This document shows positions 8,254 to 15,863 of a stretch of 28,440 nt of DNA, piece by piece. The stretch is taken from contig JAESRD010000341.1 of NCBI GenBank assembly GCA_016764835.1, forward strand, positions 1 through 28,440, read 5' to 3'. Every line of letters begins with the position of its first letter. Within the stretch, counting starts at the first letter, position 1. The notes under the pieces are model-generated. The model was given only the letters and a program-made list of their open reading frames with translations, searched no databases and was not told where the DNA came from. A program made the translations under genes and the position numbers. Origin of the DNA: Paracoccaceae bacterium (lineage in GTDB: Bacteria; Pseudomonadota; Alphaproteobacteria; Rhodobacterales; Rhodobacteraceae).

Positions 8254-9246
8254 ATGGACAAGATCATCAACACAGCCGACAATTATGTAAACGAGATGCT
8301 CGACGGGTTGTTGGCCTGGGACAAGCGGCTGGCGCGTGACGACCGCGCCGTGTTTCTGCGCAGATCCAGTCGGCCAAACAAAGTTGGCATCGTTTCGGGC
8401 GGTGGCTCGGGGCATTTTCCGCTTTTTGTTGGCTACACAGCACCGGGGTTGATTGACGCCTGTGCGGTTGGCGATGTGTTCGCCGGCCCATCGGTAGATT
8501 CTTGTATGCGTGCCATTAAGTCGGCGGATCAGGGGCAAGGCATTTTGTTGCTTTACGGCAATTACGGCGGCGACAAGATGAATTTTGATCTTGCCTCTGA
8601 GATGCTGGAAATGGACGGGATAAGATGCAAGACGCTGCTTGGCACGGATGATATCGCCAGTGCCGGCCCGCAAGAGGCTGACAAGCGGCGCGGTGTTGCA
8701 GGGCTGGTCCTGCTTTACAAGATCGCTGGCGCATTGGCCGATGAGGGCGCCGATCTTGACCATGTCCATGCGGTCACCGCCGCGGCCGCAGACCATTGTC
8801 GGACAATTGGTGTGGCCTTGTCGTCTTGTACGTTGCCAGGGCGCGACGCTCCGTCTTTTGACCTAGCTGCGGGCGAGATCGAGATGGGCATGGGCATTCA
8901 CGGTGAACCGGGAATTTGGCGCGACAAGCTGAAGTCGGCAGATGCGCTTGCTGACGAAATGGTCGACAGATTATTGGCCGACCCGGTGGCACAGCCTACG
9001 AACCGGGTGGCGCTTATGCTCAATACGCTGGGGGCGACGCCGGTTGAAGAGCTGCTGATTATGTATCGCCGGATTAGCGTTTTGCTAGAGCAACGCGGCA
9101 TCACGATTGCCGTGCCAATGATTGGGCCATTTACAAGCTCGATGGATATGGGCGGCGTGTCTTTGACGCTGATGTATCTTGATGATGCGCGCGAAGCGGC
9201 GCTGCGGGCGCCAAGCGACTGCCGGTATTGGAACTTGGGATCATGA
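8254..9246 (+). CDS. dhaK: Dihydroxyacetone kinase-like subunit DhaK
   Basis: Substrate-binding subunit of a dihydroxyacetone-type kinase, 330 residues, a little shorter than E. coli DhaK (about 356). It has the family's GGGSGH motif (H54), the GNYGGD loop (D107; E. coli has GNYTGD) and the histidine that forms the covalent hemiaminal with the ketose, H216 in GMGIHGEPG. These match E. coli H56, D109 and H230. GGGSGHFP differs from the usual GGGSGHEP (Glu to Phe), so substrate preference may be shifted, for instance to a four-carbon ketose. GAGGG lies 4 nt before the ATG. The stop overlaps dhaL by ATGA, which implies coupled translation. No DhaM phosphoryl donor is encoded nearby. Confidence 0.93.
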   Translation: MDKIINTADNYVNEMLDGLLAWDKRLARDDRAVFLRRSSRPNKVGIVSGGGSGHFPLFVGYTAPGLIDACAVGDVFAGPSVDSCMRAIKSADQGQGILLLYGNYGGDKMNFDLASEMLEMDGIRCKTLLGTDDIASAGPQEADKRRGVAGLVLLYKIAGALADEGADLDHVHAVTAAAADHCRTIGVALSSCTLPGRDAPSFDLAAGEIEMGMGIHGEPGIWRDKLKSADALADEMVDRLLADPVAQPTNRVALMLNTLGATPVEELLIMYRRISVLLEQRGITIAVPMIGPFTSSMDMGGVSLTLMYLDDAREAALRAPSDCRYWNLGS

Positions 9247-9878
9247 GCATCGATACCCAGATATTACGCGTGGCTTTGCGCCGTGCCGCTTTGGCAACGC
9301 GTTTAGCCGAAGACCAGTTAAATAAGGCAGATGCGCGGCTCGGTGACGGCGATACGGGCGAAACTATGCGCCGTCTGTTCGGCGCATTGAACAACGAAAT
9401 GCCGGAATATTCCGACGATATTGGCGGCTTTTTTGCCGAGCTCGCAAAAATTTGCGCGCGATCAACAGGGTCCAGCCTTGGGACATTAGTGACGGTTTCA
9501 ATGATGGTCATGGCCAAGCAGACCAAAGGTCAGACAGTGATTGAGTGGACAGATTTATCGCCGTTATTGCTGCTTGTCCGCGATCAGATGATGGCGCGCG
9601 GCAAGGCAAATCTTGGCGACAAGACTGTGATCGACATGTTGGACGGCGTGGCCACTGCGTTGGTCAATTGCGATAATGCGGCCGACGCCGCTGCGCGGTC
9701 TAGACAGGCTTGTACGACAACACTTGATCTGTTTCGAGATCGTGAAAACCGGATTGGACGCGCGCGTATGTTCGCCAAGAAAACCATCGGGCAGGACGAT
9801 CCGGGAATGCTGGCGCTGTCATGTCTGATTGATGCGCTAAGCGGCGATACAAACATACAGGCCAGCTCTCATGCATAA
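9243..9878 (+). CDS. dhaL: Dihydroxyacetone kinase-like nucleotide-binding subunit DhaL
   Basis: Nucleotide-binding partner of DhaK, 211 residues, the normal DhaL size. The Mg-ADP/ATP ligands are visible as D30, D35 and D37 in KADARLGDGDTG, the same numbers as in E. coli DhaL. Later motifs also fit: GSSLGTL, GDKTVIDML and GRARMFAKKTIGQDDPG. The start at 9243 is chosen because its ATG overlaps the dhaK stop (ATGA); an in-frame codon upstream would lie inside dhaK. In PTS-type systems DhaL carries a fixed ADP that is recharged by DhaM. With no DhaM here, this pair may instead use ATP directly, as single-chain DHA kinases do, or depend on a DhaM elsewhere in the genome. It overlaps the next gene by 8 nt. 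Confidence 0.93.
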   Translation: MSIDTQILRVALRRAALATRLAEDQLNKADARLGDGDTGETMRRLFGALNNEMPEYSDDIGGFFAELAKICARSTGSSLGTLVTVSMMVMAKQTKGQTVIEWTDLSPLLLLVRDQMMARGKANLGDKTVIDMLDGVATALVNCDNAADAAARSRQACTTTLDLFRDRENRIGRARMFAKKTIGQDDPGMLALSCLIDALSGDTNIQASSHA

Positions 9879-11319
9879 AGACAATATCAGTGCGCCGCTT
9901 GATGACAGGCAAGCAAGGGTCGGTGCGGCGTTTTCAAAGCTGACCACGCTTTTGGGCGACCGGGCAACGCTGTCCATGGCGCTGCGCACGCAGCACAGCC
10001 AAGGCGAAGGTGTGCCAGATGCCGGGCTGCCCGATATTGTGACTTTCGCGCAGACAACACAAGAAGTGGCCGAGATTGCCAAGATTTGCACAACGCATGT
10101 TTTGCCCATGGTGCCCTTCGGCGCGGGCTCATCGCTTGAGGGGCAGCTGGCGGCAGTTGAGGGCGGTGTGTCGATCAATCTGACCCAGATGGACAAAGTA
10201 CTATCCGTGTCGCAAGCGTCAATGGACTGCCGGGTTGAAGCCGGGCTGACGCGCATGGCGCTAAACCGCTATCTGCGCGAAACGGGTTTGTTTTTTCCGC
10301 TCGATCCGGGGGCAGATGCGACATTGGGCGGCATGGCGGCAACGCGCGCGTCAGGCACCAATGCGGTCGGCTATGGCACTATGCGCGAGGTTTGCCTCGG
10401 GCTGACAGTGGTGACCCCGGATGGGCGGATTATTCAGACCGGAACGCGGGCGCGCAAATCTGCGATGGGGTATGACCTAACCAAACTTTATGTCGGCTCC
10501 GAAGGCACGCTTGGCATCATAACCGAGCTGCAATTGCGTCTATACGGTCAGCCTGACGCTATCATTTGCGGTGTGTGCCAATTTGATGAGCTGAGCGGGG
10601 CGACGCAGACCGCCAGCATGGCGCTGCAAGCCGGGTTGCAGATGGTGCGGATTGAGCTGCTGGACGAGGTGCAGATGGGCGCCTGTATCAGCTACTCGAA
10701 ACTGGATGAATTTCGCCCCATCCCAACGCTGTTTGTTGAGTTCCATGGCACGCAGCAGGCCACCGCAGAGCAAGCTGAGATGTTTAGCGAATTTGCGGCT
10801 GAATTTGGCAGCCAAGGTTTTGAACTGGCCAAGACAACCGAGGATCGTTCGCGCCTTTGGACGGCCCGGCACAATGCCTATCATGCTGTCATGGCGCTGG
10901 CGCCGGGCAAGCGCAACATGGGCACAGATGCCTGTGTGCCGATCGAACATCTGGCCGCATGCATTGAAGAAACTCAGGCGGATGTCCGGCAAAGCGGGCT
11001 TGTCGCCCCGATCATTGGCCATGTTGGTGACGGCAATTTTCATCTTGGAATATTGTTCGACCCGCAAGACAGCCAAGAACGTAACCGTGCCGATGCGTTG
11101 GCAGACCGGGTTAGTGAACGCGCACTGCGCTATGGCGGTAGCTGTTCGGGCGAGCATGGGGTTGGGTTGCACAAGATCCGATATATGCGCGCCGAACACG
11201 GCGAAGCCGTTGAAATTATGCGGGCAATTAAAACTGCTCTGGATCCGCTTGGTTTAATGAACCCCGGCAAAATGATCCCGCAAACTGTTGAACACCACAA
11301 TGAAAACCAAAACAGATAG
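9871..11319 (+). CDS. FAD-linked 2-hydroxyacid oxidase/dehydrogenase (GlcD / D-lactate dehydrogenase family)
   Basis: Flavoprotein of 482 residues. The PCMH-type FAD domain has PFGAGSSLEGQ (82-92), PGADATLGGMAATRASGTNA (146-165) and KSAMGYDLTKLYVGSEGTLG (196-215, FAD contacts). The C-terminal substrate domain has the metal-site motif GHVGDGNFH (H384, H391) and SGEHGVG (426-432), as in cytochrome-linked D-lactate dehydrogenase, GlcD and D-2-hydroxyglutarate dehydrogenase. It should oxidise a D-2-hydroxyacid to the 2-oxoacid and pass electrons to the respiratory chain. No GlcE/GlcF partners are next to it, which favours a single-subunit enzyme of the D-lactate dehydrogenase type. Its start overlaps dhaL by 8 nt, and the DctPQM carrier follows, so the imported hydroxyacid or a pathway product is the likely substrate. 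Confidence 0.92.
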   Translation: MHKDNISAPLDDRQARVGAAFSKLTTLLGDRATLSMALRTQHSQGEGVPDAGLPDIVTFAQTTQEVAEIAKICTTHVLPMVPFGAGSSLEGQLAAVEGGVSINLTQMDKVLSVSQASMDCRVEAGLTRMALNRYLRETGLFFPLDPGADATLGGMAATRASGTNAVGYGTMREVCLGLTVVTPDGRIIQTGTRARKSAMGYDLTKLYVGSEGTLGIITELQLRLYGQPDAIICGVCQFDELSGATQTASMALQAGLQMVRIELLDEVQMGACISYSKLDEFRPIPTLFVEFHGTQQATAEQAEMFSEFAAEFGSQGFELAKTTEDRSRLWTARHNAYHAVMALAPGKRNMGTDACVPIEHLAACIEETQADVRQSGLVAPIIGHVGDGNFHLGILFDPQDSQERNRADALADRVSERALRYGGSCSGEHGVGLHKIRYMRAEHGEAVEIMRAIKTALDPLGLMNPGKMIPQTVEHHNENQNR

Positions 11320-11405
11320 GAGGGATGCAGGTTAACATCGGCCCATTTTGGATGAAATCATTCAGATCTGGCCACGCAAAGAAAATCACCAAATTTAGGA
11401 ATGGA

Positions 11406-11434
11406 AGGCAATGCCCGCAATTGGCGCATCGCCT
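11406..11434 (+). other. Imperfect hairpin upstream of the dctP ribosome site
   Basis: AGGCAATGC (11406-11414) and GCATCGCCT (11426-11434) pair with one mismatch around an 11-nt loop, just before the strong GAGGGAGGA ribosome site of dctP (11436-11444). It lies in the 128-nt spacer after the oxidase gene. A role in limiting read-through or shaping the dctP 5' end is possible but weakly supported. Confidence 0.3.
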
Positions 11435-11447
11435 CGAGGGAGGACTA

Positions 11448-12473
11448 ATGAATTTTTCGATTAAGTCGCTGATTTTAGCATCAGCAATGGCAATCACCGC
11501 AATTCCGGCTATGGCCCAAGACACGTTGCGCGCCACTTGGACAGACCCGAACACCCCGCAGACAGCACCGGTATCGGCCTATATGAACGTGCTTCAGGCA
11601 TCTGCGTACAGGTTCTCGGGGGGCGAGCTGGATATCGAGCTGTTTCCAAACGGTCAGCTTGGCGACCAACGCGCAATGGTACAGCAAGTTGCCCGCGGGT
11701 CTTTGCACTTCGCGAATATTGCATCTGGCGTTTTGGCGTCGCTCTATTTCCCCGAGCTTGGCATTATCGACATGCCCTTCCTGTTCAAATCACGGGCACA
11801 TTTTCGCGCGACGATGAGCTATGACAATCCGTTCATCAAAGATCTTCTTGATGAAGTTGCGGCTGAAACCGGCATTCGTATTTTATCGCTGCACCCTTAC
11901 GGGTTCCGCAACATGACGACAAAGGACACGGCAATTCATTCACCTGCGGATATGGTCGGTTTGCGGATGCGGACAATGGAAATCGTCCCCCATCAGCGCA
12001 TGATGGAATCGCTTGGGGCGACGGCAGTGCCGATCCCGTATCTTGAGCTTTATACAAGTCTGCAAACCGGCGTTGTTGACGGGCAGGAAAACCCGCCTTC
12101 AAACATCATTTTGCAACGGTTCTATCAGGTTCAGGGCCATATGGCCGAAACCCAGCACGTGATGACGGTTGGTGCGGTTCTCACAAATGAGGAATGGTAT
12201 CAATCACTTACCGATGACCAACGTCAGGCGCTGCTACATGCAGATGCTGAGGCCAGCTATGCCCATGATGGCATTGGTTCAATTCAGGATTTGCTTGGTG
12301 TTCAGGAAATCCGCGACCAGGGCGTAGAGGTTTATACGCCAACGCCAGTCGAAATGGCCGAATTTCGTGAGGCCACCGTTGGGCCAAGCCGTGAATGGGC
12401 AGAAGAAGAATATGGCAAAGAGTTCGTAGATGGGTTCTTCGCCCATATGGAAAGTTTTGACGCAGATTTCTGA
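11448..12473 (+). CDS. dctP: TRAP transporter solute-binding receptor DctP
   Basis: Periplasmic receptor of the DctP family, 341 residues. The ATG at 11448 is chosen because a strong GAGGGAGGA lies just before it and a signal peptide begins there (IKS, hydrophobic core, AMA before QDT); the frame opens at 11325 but the extra 41 residues look untranslated. Family features are visible. QLGDQRAMVQQVARGSLHF matches the NGQLG-ERE-(M/L)-V-x-(G/N)-V segment. GLRMRTMEIVPHQ includes the arginine that normally salt-bridges the ligand carboxylate. The ELYTSLQTGVVDGQENP motif is classic. It is the first of a dctP-dctQ-dctM set placed after the dapA2-dhaKL-oxidase genes. The ligand should be a carboxylate, plausibly a sugar acid or hydroxyacid. 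Confidence 0.94.
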   Translation: MNFSIKSLILASAMAITAIPAMAQDTLRATWTDPNTPQTAPVSAYMNVLQASAYRFSGGELDIELFPNGQLGDQRAMVQQVARGSLHFANIASGVLASLYFPELGIIDMPFLFKSRAHFRATMSYDNPFIKDLLDEVAAETGIRILSLHPYGFRNMTTKDTAIHSPADMVGLRMRTMEIVPHQRMMESLGATAVPIPYLELYTSLQTGVVDGQENPPSNIILQRFYQVQGHMAETQHVMTVGAVLTNEEWYQSLTDDQRQALLHADAEASYAHDGIGSIQDLLGVQEIRDQGVEVYTPTPVEMAEFREATVGPSREWAEEEYGKEFVDGFFAHMESFDADF

Positions 12474-12493
12474 TCGGGTTTGATCTTCTCTCA

Positions 12494-12519
12494 GCTGTCG
12501 GCCATGCGTGGCCGACAGC
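12494..12519 (+). other. Intercistronic hairpin between dctP and dctQ
   Basis: GCTGTCGGCC (12494-12503) and GGCCGACAGC (12510-12519) form a perfect 10-bp stem; an additional A-T pair closes a TGCG tetraloop. It follows the dctP stop and precedes the dctQ ribosome site, and no T-run follows. It probably protects the upstream receptor mRNA or reduces transcription into dctQM. Confidence 0.6.
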
Positions 12520-12543
12520 AACTATTCGATTAGGAAAAGTTCC

Positions 12544-13068
12544 ATGAAATTCCAAATTGCGCGCGTTTTAGCCCGTTTTGACCACGCTCAGCAGATGTTT
12601 ATAGCGGCGCTTGTCGCCTTTTCACTGCTGCTAATGGTCAGCACTGTAATCTTTCTGGTTGTTGCTCGCTATGTCTTTGGCATCGGTTACTTTTGGGGCG
12701 AAGAGCTGGCCCGTTATACCATGATATATATGGCATTTCTGGGTGGGTCCGTGGCCATTCGTGCCGAGCAACACCCGCGTCTCACTATTTTCGTAAGTAT
12801 GATGCCCGCCGGTCTGGCGCGGGTTGTGGCCATGCTCACGCGGTTGCTTATGGCGGTAACGCTCGTGGTCTTGTTTGTGCAGGGCCTCGATATTGCCCTC
12901 AACGAGGGGCGGATGAGAACACCCGCGCTGCGGATCACCTATTTTTGGGTGTTTATGGCCGTACCAATTGGGGCCGCCGCAATGCTCCTGCAACTGGCGC
13001 TTGGCCCATTCTTTCCGAACGCTGTTTCGGTCAATGAAGAAGATGATATCGAAGAGGTTACAGAATGA
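12544..13068 (+). CDS. dctQ: TRAP transporter small permease DctQ
   Basis: Small membrane subunit of the DctPQM carrier, 174 residues with four hydrophobic segments (about 18-42, 57-75, 92-115 and 130-152). The family's motif region FWGEELARYTMIYMAFLGGS lies between segments 1 and 2 with the conserved E-E-x-x-R. The ATG at 12544 has AGGA 8 nt upstream; the longer frame from 12508 would run through the intercistronic hairpin and has no ribosome site. The C-terminal tail is acidic (EEDDIEE). The stop overlaps the dctM start by ATGA, so the two permease subunits are translationally coupled. Confidence 0.92.
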   Translation: MKFQIARVLARFDHAQQMFIAALVAFSLLLMVSTVIFLVVARYVFGIGYFWGEELARYTMIYMAFLGGSVAIRAEQHPRLTIFVSMMPAGLARVVAMLTRLLMAVTLVVLFVQGLDIALNEGRMRTPALRITYFWVFMAVPIGAAAMLLQLALGPFFPNAVSVNEEDDIEEVTE

Positions 13069-14354
13069 TATCTGCTTTTGCGGCGATGCTTATCGCCTTT
13101 GCTGTGCTGACACTATTTGGCTTTCCACTGTCCTTTGCAATGCTTTTGGCTTGCATCACGTATTTCTTCGTCGCCGGTGAGCCGTTCTATTTGGTTGCGC
13201 AGCAGTTTTTCAACGGGATGGACATCTTCACCATCATGGCGATTCCGTTCTTCATGCTGGCCGGTGATCTGATGGTTGCATCGGGCACTGCCGACAAATT
13301 GTTGCGGTTCGCGCAGCTGCTGGTCGGCCGTGTGCGGGGCGGGACGGGCTATGTAAATATTGTGGCCTCGATGCTGTTTGGCGGCTGTTCCGGCTCGTCG
13401 GTGGCGGATATTGCGGCACTTGGCCGGATGCAGGTTTCGATGATGGAAAAATCGGGCTTTAGCCGCGAATTTTCTGCCGCGCTGACAATCTCGACCTCAA
13501 TAAAAGGGGCGATTATTCCGCCGTCTATTCCCATTGTGCTGGTTGGTGCTGTGACCGGCACATCAATTGGCGGTATGTTGATTGGCGGCTTGGTTCCGGG
13601 GCTGCTTGTCGCGATTGCAATGGCCGTCGCGGTCTTCTTTACCACCCGGCGTGCGGGTATACTCAGCCTGCCACGTAAGACATGGCGCCAAGCATTGCGT
13701 ATTGTTCTGGAATCGCTGCCGTTCCTTGCCATGCCCGGCATTATTCTTGGCGGCATTCTGTCAGGTGTTTTCACCCCGACCGAGGCCTCTGCTGCTGCCG
13801 TTGGCTGGGGCTTTATCTTGCTGATGGTTTCGTCCCGAGGCCGGCCGGATCTGGCGGTGCTATGGCGCGTCTTTGTCAGATCTGGCACGCTGGCTGGTGC
13901 GGTTTTGATGTTGACTGGCGCGTCGAATGTATTTTCTTGGGTATTGGCCTCTGAACAAGTCCCTGCACTTATCGCTGAGACGATCTTTGCGATTACCGAA
14001 AACCCGATCCTAGTTCTGCTGATCATCAACATCTTTTTGCTCATCTGGGGGCTGTTCATGGATATGTTGCCCGCGATTTTCATCGTCTTGCCGATCCTGA
14101 TGCCGTTATCGGTAGAGATCGGGGTAGATCCGGTGCATTTTGGAGTGATGGCAACATTCAACCTCGTGATCGGGCTGATAACACCGCCCTATGGCACCGC
14201 GCTGTTTACCGGGGCCATTGTGCTAAACATGCCGATAGAGCGGATCGTAGGGCATATGTGGCCATTCTTTCTGGCCGCCTTAGCGGTGTTGATGCTCATC
14301 ACCTATGTGCCGGAAACGGTCCTTTTCCTGCCCCGGATGATGGGTTTGTTATAG
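13065..14354 (+). CDS. dctM: TRAP transporter large permease DctM
   Basis: Large membrane subunit of the DctPQM carrier, 429 residues, full length for the family. It has many hydrophobic segments and the expected motifs: IPFFMLAGDLM, GGCSGSSVADIAALG (the Ser-rich loop of the transport core), IIPPSIPIVLVG, and near the C-terminus GLITPPYGTALFTGA. Its ATG overlaps the dctQ stop. It would form the sodium-coupled elevator-type transporter with DctQ and receive ligand from DctP (11448-12473). It is last gene of the module 2 run. A long nested hairpin with a T-run follows at 14390-14459. A 270-residue open frame on the opposite strand is a shadow of this gene. Confidence 0.94.
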   Translation: MISAFAAMLIAFAVLTLFGFPLSFAMLLACITYFFVAGEPFYLVAQQFFNGMDIFTIMAIPFFMLAGDLMVASGTADKLLRFAQLLVGRVRGGTGYVNIVASMLFGGCSGSSVADIAALGRMQVSMMEKSGFSREFSAALTISTSIKGAIIPPSIPIVLVGAVTGTSIGGMLIGGLVPGLLVAIAMAVAVFFTTRRAGILSLPRKTWRQALRIVLESLPFLAMPGIILGGILSGVFTPTEASAAAVGWGFILLMVSSRGRPDLAVLWRVFVRSGTLAGAVLMLTGASNVFSWVLASEQVPALIAETIFAITENPILVLLIINIFLLIWGLFMDMLPAIFIVLPILMPLSVEIGVDPVHFGVMATFNLVIGLITPPYGTALFTGAIVLNMPIERIVGHMWPFFLAALAVLMLITYVPETVLFLPRMMGLL

Positions 14355-14389
14355 GCCGCAATTAAGAACGTCATCGACCCACCGGTTTT

Positions 14390-14459
14390 CGCCCCACTTG
14401 CCAATTCATCCATTGCCGTACAGGCGATGCAAGTTTTGCCAAGTGGGGCGATCATTTTT
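14390..14459 (+). terminator. Nested long-arm hairpin with T-run after dctM
   Basis: CGCCCCACTTG (14390-14400) and CAAGTGGGGCG (14440-14450) are perfect 11-bp arms. Inside the 39-nt loop is a second hairpin, CATTGCC (14411-14417) with GGCGATG (14423-14429), 7 bp including one G-U. TTTTT at 14455-14459 follows on the plus strand. It fits a terminator of the module 2 transcript, 36 nt after its last stop codon. The nested form is more elaborate than usual. Confidence 0.6.
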
Positions 14460-14792
14460 GCAACCGGGCTTTATGCGACCAGTCTGATGAGCCGCTCCTG
14501 TTCAGCAGCCACGATATGAGTGATCTTTCGTGACCAAGTGAGACGCAAAAGAGTGCCTCTCTAGGCACCTGTTTACCTGCGCCTTTCATGAGAGACATAG
14601 GGCGGGTTCAATAGGCGAAAGAAGCCAAGAAAAACTTTGTAACAGCGCCGCCATTTTCTCACCCAATCTGAAAATACGCATCGCCAATATTGTGCCTGTC
14701 AGCAGAATATTTTCATATTTGGGCTACGAAATATTTGTAAAACAAGTTAGAATTGGTAATATGTTGGTACAAATTGCCACGACGGAAATACT
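14460..14792. promoter_or_regulatory. Gene-free spacer with promoter of the DUF1537 kinase
   Basis: No supportable gene is seen in these 333 nt. There is a small hairpin GTGCCT-CTCT-AGGCAC at 14553-14568. The last 90 nt are AT-rich and hold a plausible promoter for the kinase: -35 TTGTAA (14735-14740), 16-nt spacer, -10 TAATAT (14757-14762). The kinase start GTG at 14793 has GGAA 8 nt upstream. Confidence 0.5.
14735..14745. promoter_or_regulatory. Candidate FadR/GntR-type operator over the kinase -35 box
   Basis: TTGTAAAACAA fits the TnGT-N3-ACnA pattern known for FadR-subfamily GntR regulators, with perfect TTGT/ACAA arms. It covers the putative -35 box of the DUF1537 kinase gene, whose downstream partner encodes a FadR-type regulator. 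Autoregulation by that protein is the simplest reading. Confidence 0.5.
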
Positions 14793-15863
14793 GTGAAAAT
14801 TATCTTCATTGCGGACGACCTTACCGGAGCGCTTGACAGCTCCGTTGCGTTTTGTGGGCGCGGGCTTTCGGTCCTTTGCGCTCTTTCCCCATCGCAGCTT
14901 GGCCGGGCGCTAGACCGCGGGCCTGACGTTGTTGCTGTATCTACAAATAGTAGGGAAGCAGCTGAATCTAAATCAATTTTAGCCGTTCAGCAGATTATTG
15001 ATGATATCAATGCGCGGCCAGAATGGCGCGATGCTGTGATATTTAAAAAGGTCGATAGCCGCCTTAAGGGTCATATAGAGGCTGAGGTGGATATCCTCTT
15101 TCGCGGCCGTTCAAATATCATTGTTTGTCCGGCAATTCCTCGGCTTGGAAGGCTTGTAAAAAACGGCGCAATATATGGCACCGGGATCGAGACGCCAATC
15201 GATGTGGCACAAAGGACGGGGGTTGCGGCTTCCTGCGTGCCTGACGCTGCTTGCGATGCCGATCTGGATGCTGTCCTTGCAACGATTGACATGACAACCC
15301 TGTTTGTTGGGGCTGCGGGACTTGCCGAAGCTTTGGCACGCAAAATTGCCCCGGCAATTGCGGCTCAGACCCCTGTTGATCTGCACTGCCCCGCACTTTT
15401 TGCCATAGGGTCACGTGACCCGGTAACCCTCGCACAGCTTGAAGGTTTTTGCCCTATTTTTGCGCCTAATGGTAACGTCCCCGCCGCGCGCAAGAACAGT
15501 GATCAGATACAAGTTGTTCAGATGACACCCGGCGCCATCGCCGTTGACCCTCAGCTGGCCGGCCAACGCTTTGTCGATGGAATTTCTGCTTGGCTTACGT
15601 TAAATCCCCCGGCAACTCTCCTAGCATGTGGTGGAGAAAGTGCGGCGGCACTCATGCGCAAAGTTGGCTGCGGCTTACTCAAAGTTGAGGGTGAAATTCT
15701 AACTGGTCTTCCGGTATCGCAAATGATTGATGGTATTGAGGGCATGAAAATTATTACAAAATCCGGTGGATTTGGCGCAGCCGACACATTGCACAAACTT
15801 GCCCAGAAACTAAATGACAAAGGCTATTCCCTTGAAGACTGCCCAGACAAAAGAAGCGCGTGA
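14793..15863 (+). CDS. Short DUF1537 four-carbon acid sugar kinase
   Basis: Kinase of the OtnK/DtnK family (DUF1537), which phosphorylates four-carbon acid sugars such as D-threonate or erythronate at C4. The N-terminal substrate domain has ADDLTGALD (7-15) and KKVDSRLKGHI (85-95). The C-terminal nucleotide domain has GGESAAAL (280-287), GEILTGLP (300-307) and the KSGGFG loop (323-328). At 356 residues it is shorter than the usual 410-430; the shortening is mainly in the middle (around residues 140-180) and linkers, and no key motif is lost. The GTG start has GGAA 8 nt upstream. Its 3' end overlaps the GntR gene. A pdxA2 gene lies nearby on the opposite strand, and kinase plus PdxA2 is the known D-threonate pair yielding dihydroxyacetone phosphate and CO2. 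Confidence 0.87.
   Translation: MKIIFIADDLTGALDSSVAFCGRGLSVLCALSPSQLGRALDRGPDVVAVSTNSREAAESKSILAVQQIIDDINARPEWRDAVIFKKVDSRLKGHIEAEVDILFRGRSNIIVCPAIPRLGRLVKNGAIYGTGIETPIDVAQRTGVAASCVPDAACDADLDAVLATIDMTTLFVGAAGLAEALARKIAPAIAAQTPVDLHCPALFAIGSRDPVTLAQLEGFCPIFAPNGNVPAARKNSDQIQVVQMTPGAIAVDPQLAGQRFVDGISAWLTLNPPATLLACGGESAAALMRKVGCGLLKVEGEILTGLPVSQMIDGIEGMKIITKSGGFGAADTLHKLAQKLNDKGYSLEDCPDKRSA

Noticed and set aside
8200..8796. 198-residue minus-strand frame covering the start of dhaK
   Set aside because: Lies opposite the conserved DhaK motifs; no recognisable domain or ribosome site.
10540..11199. 219- and 201-residue frames on both strands inside the FAD oxidase gene
   Set aside because: Out of phase with strong family motifs of the oxidase; products look random.
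11325..11447. Longer N-terminus of DctP from the ATG at 11325
   Set aside because: The AGGAGG near it is too close to the ATG, the extra residues are not signal-peptide-like, and a better start with signal peptide lies at 11448.
13349..14161. 270-residue open frame on the minus strand inside dctM
   Set aside because: Antisense shadow of a well-recognised gene: low-complexity Thr/Ser/Pro-rich product, no ribosome site, no family match.
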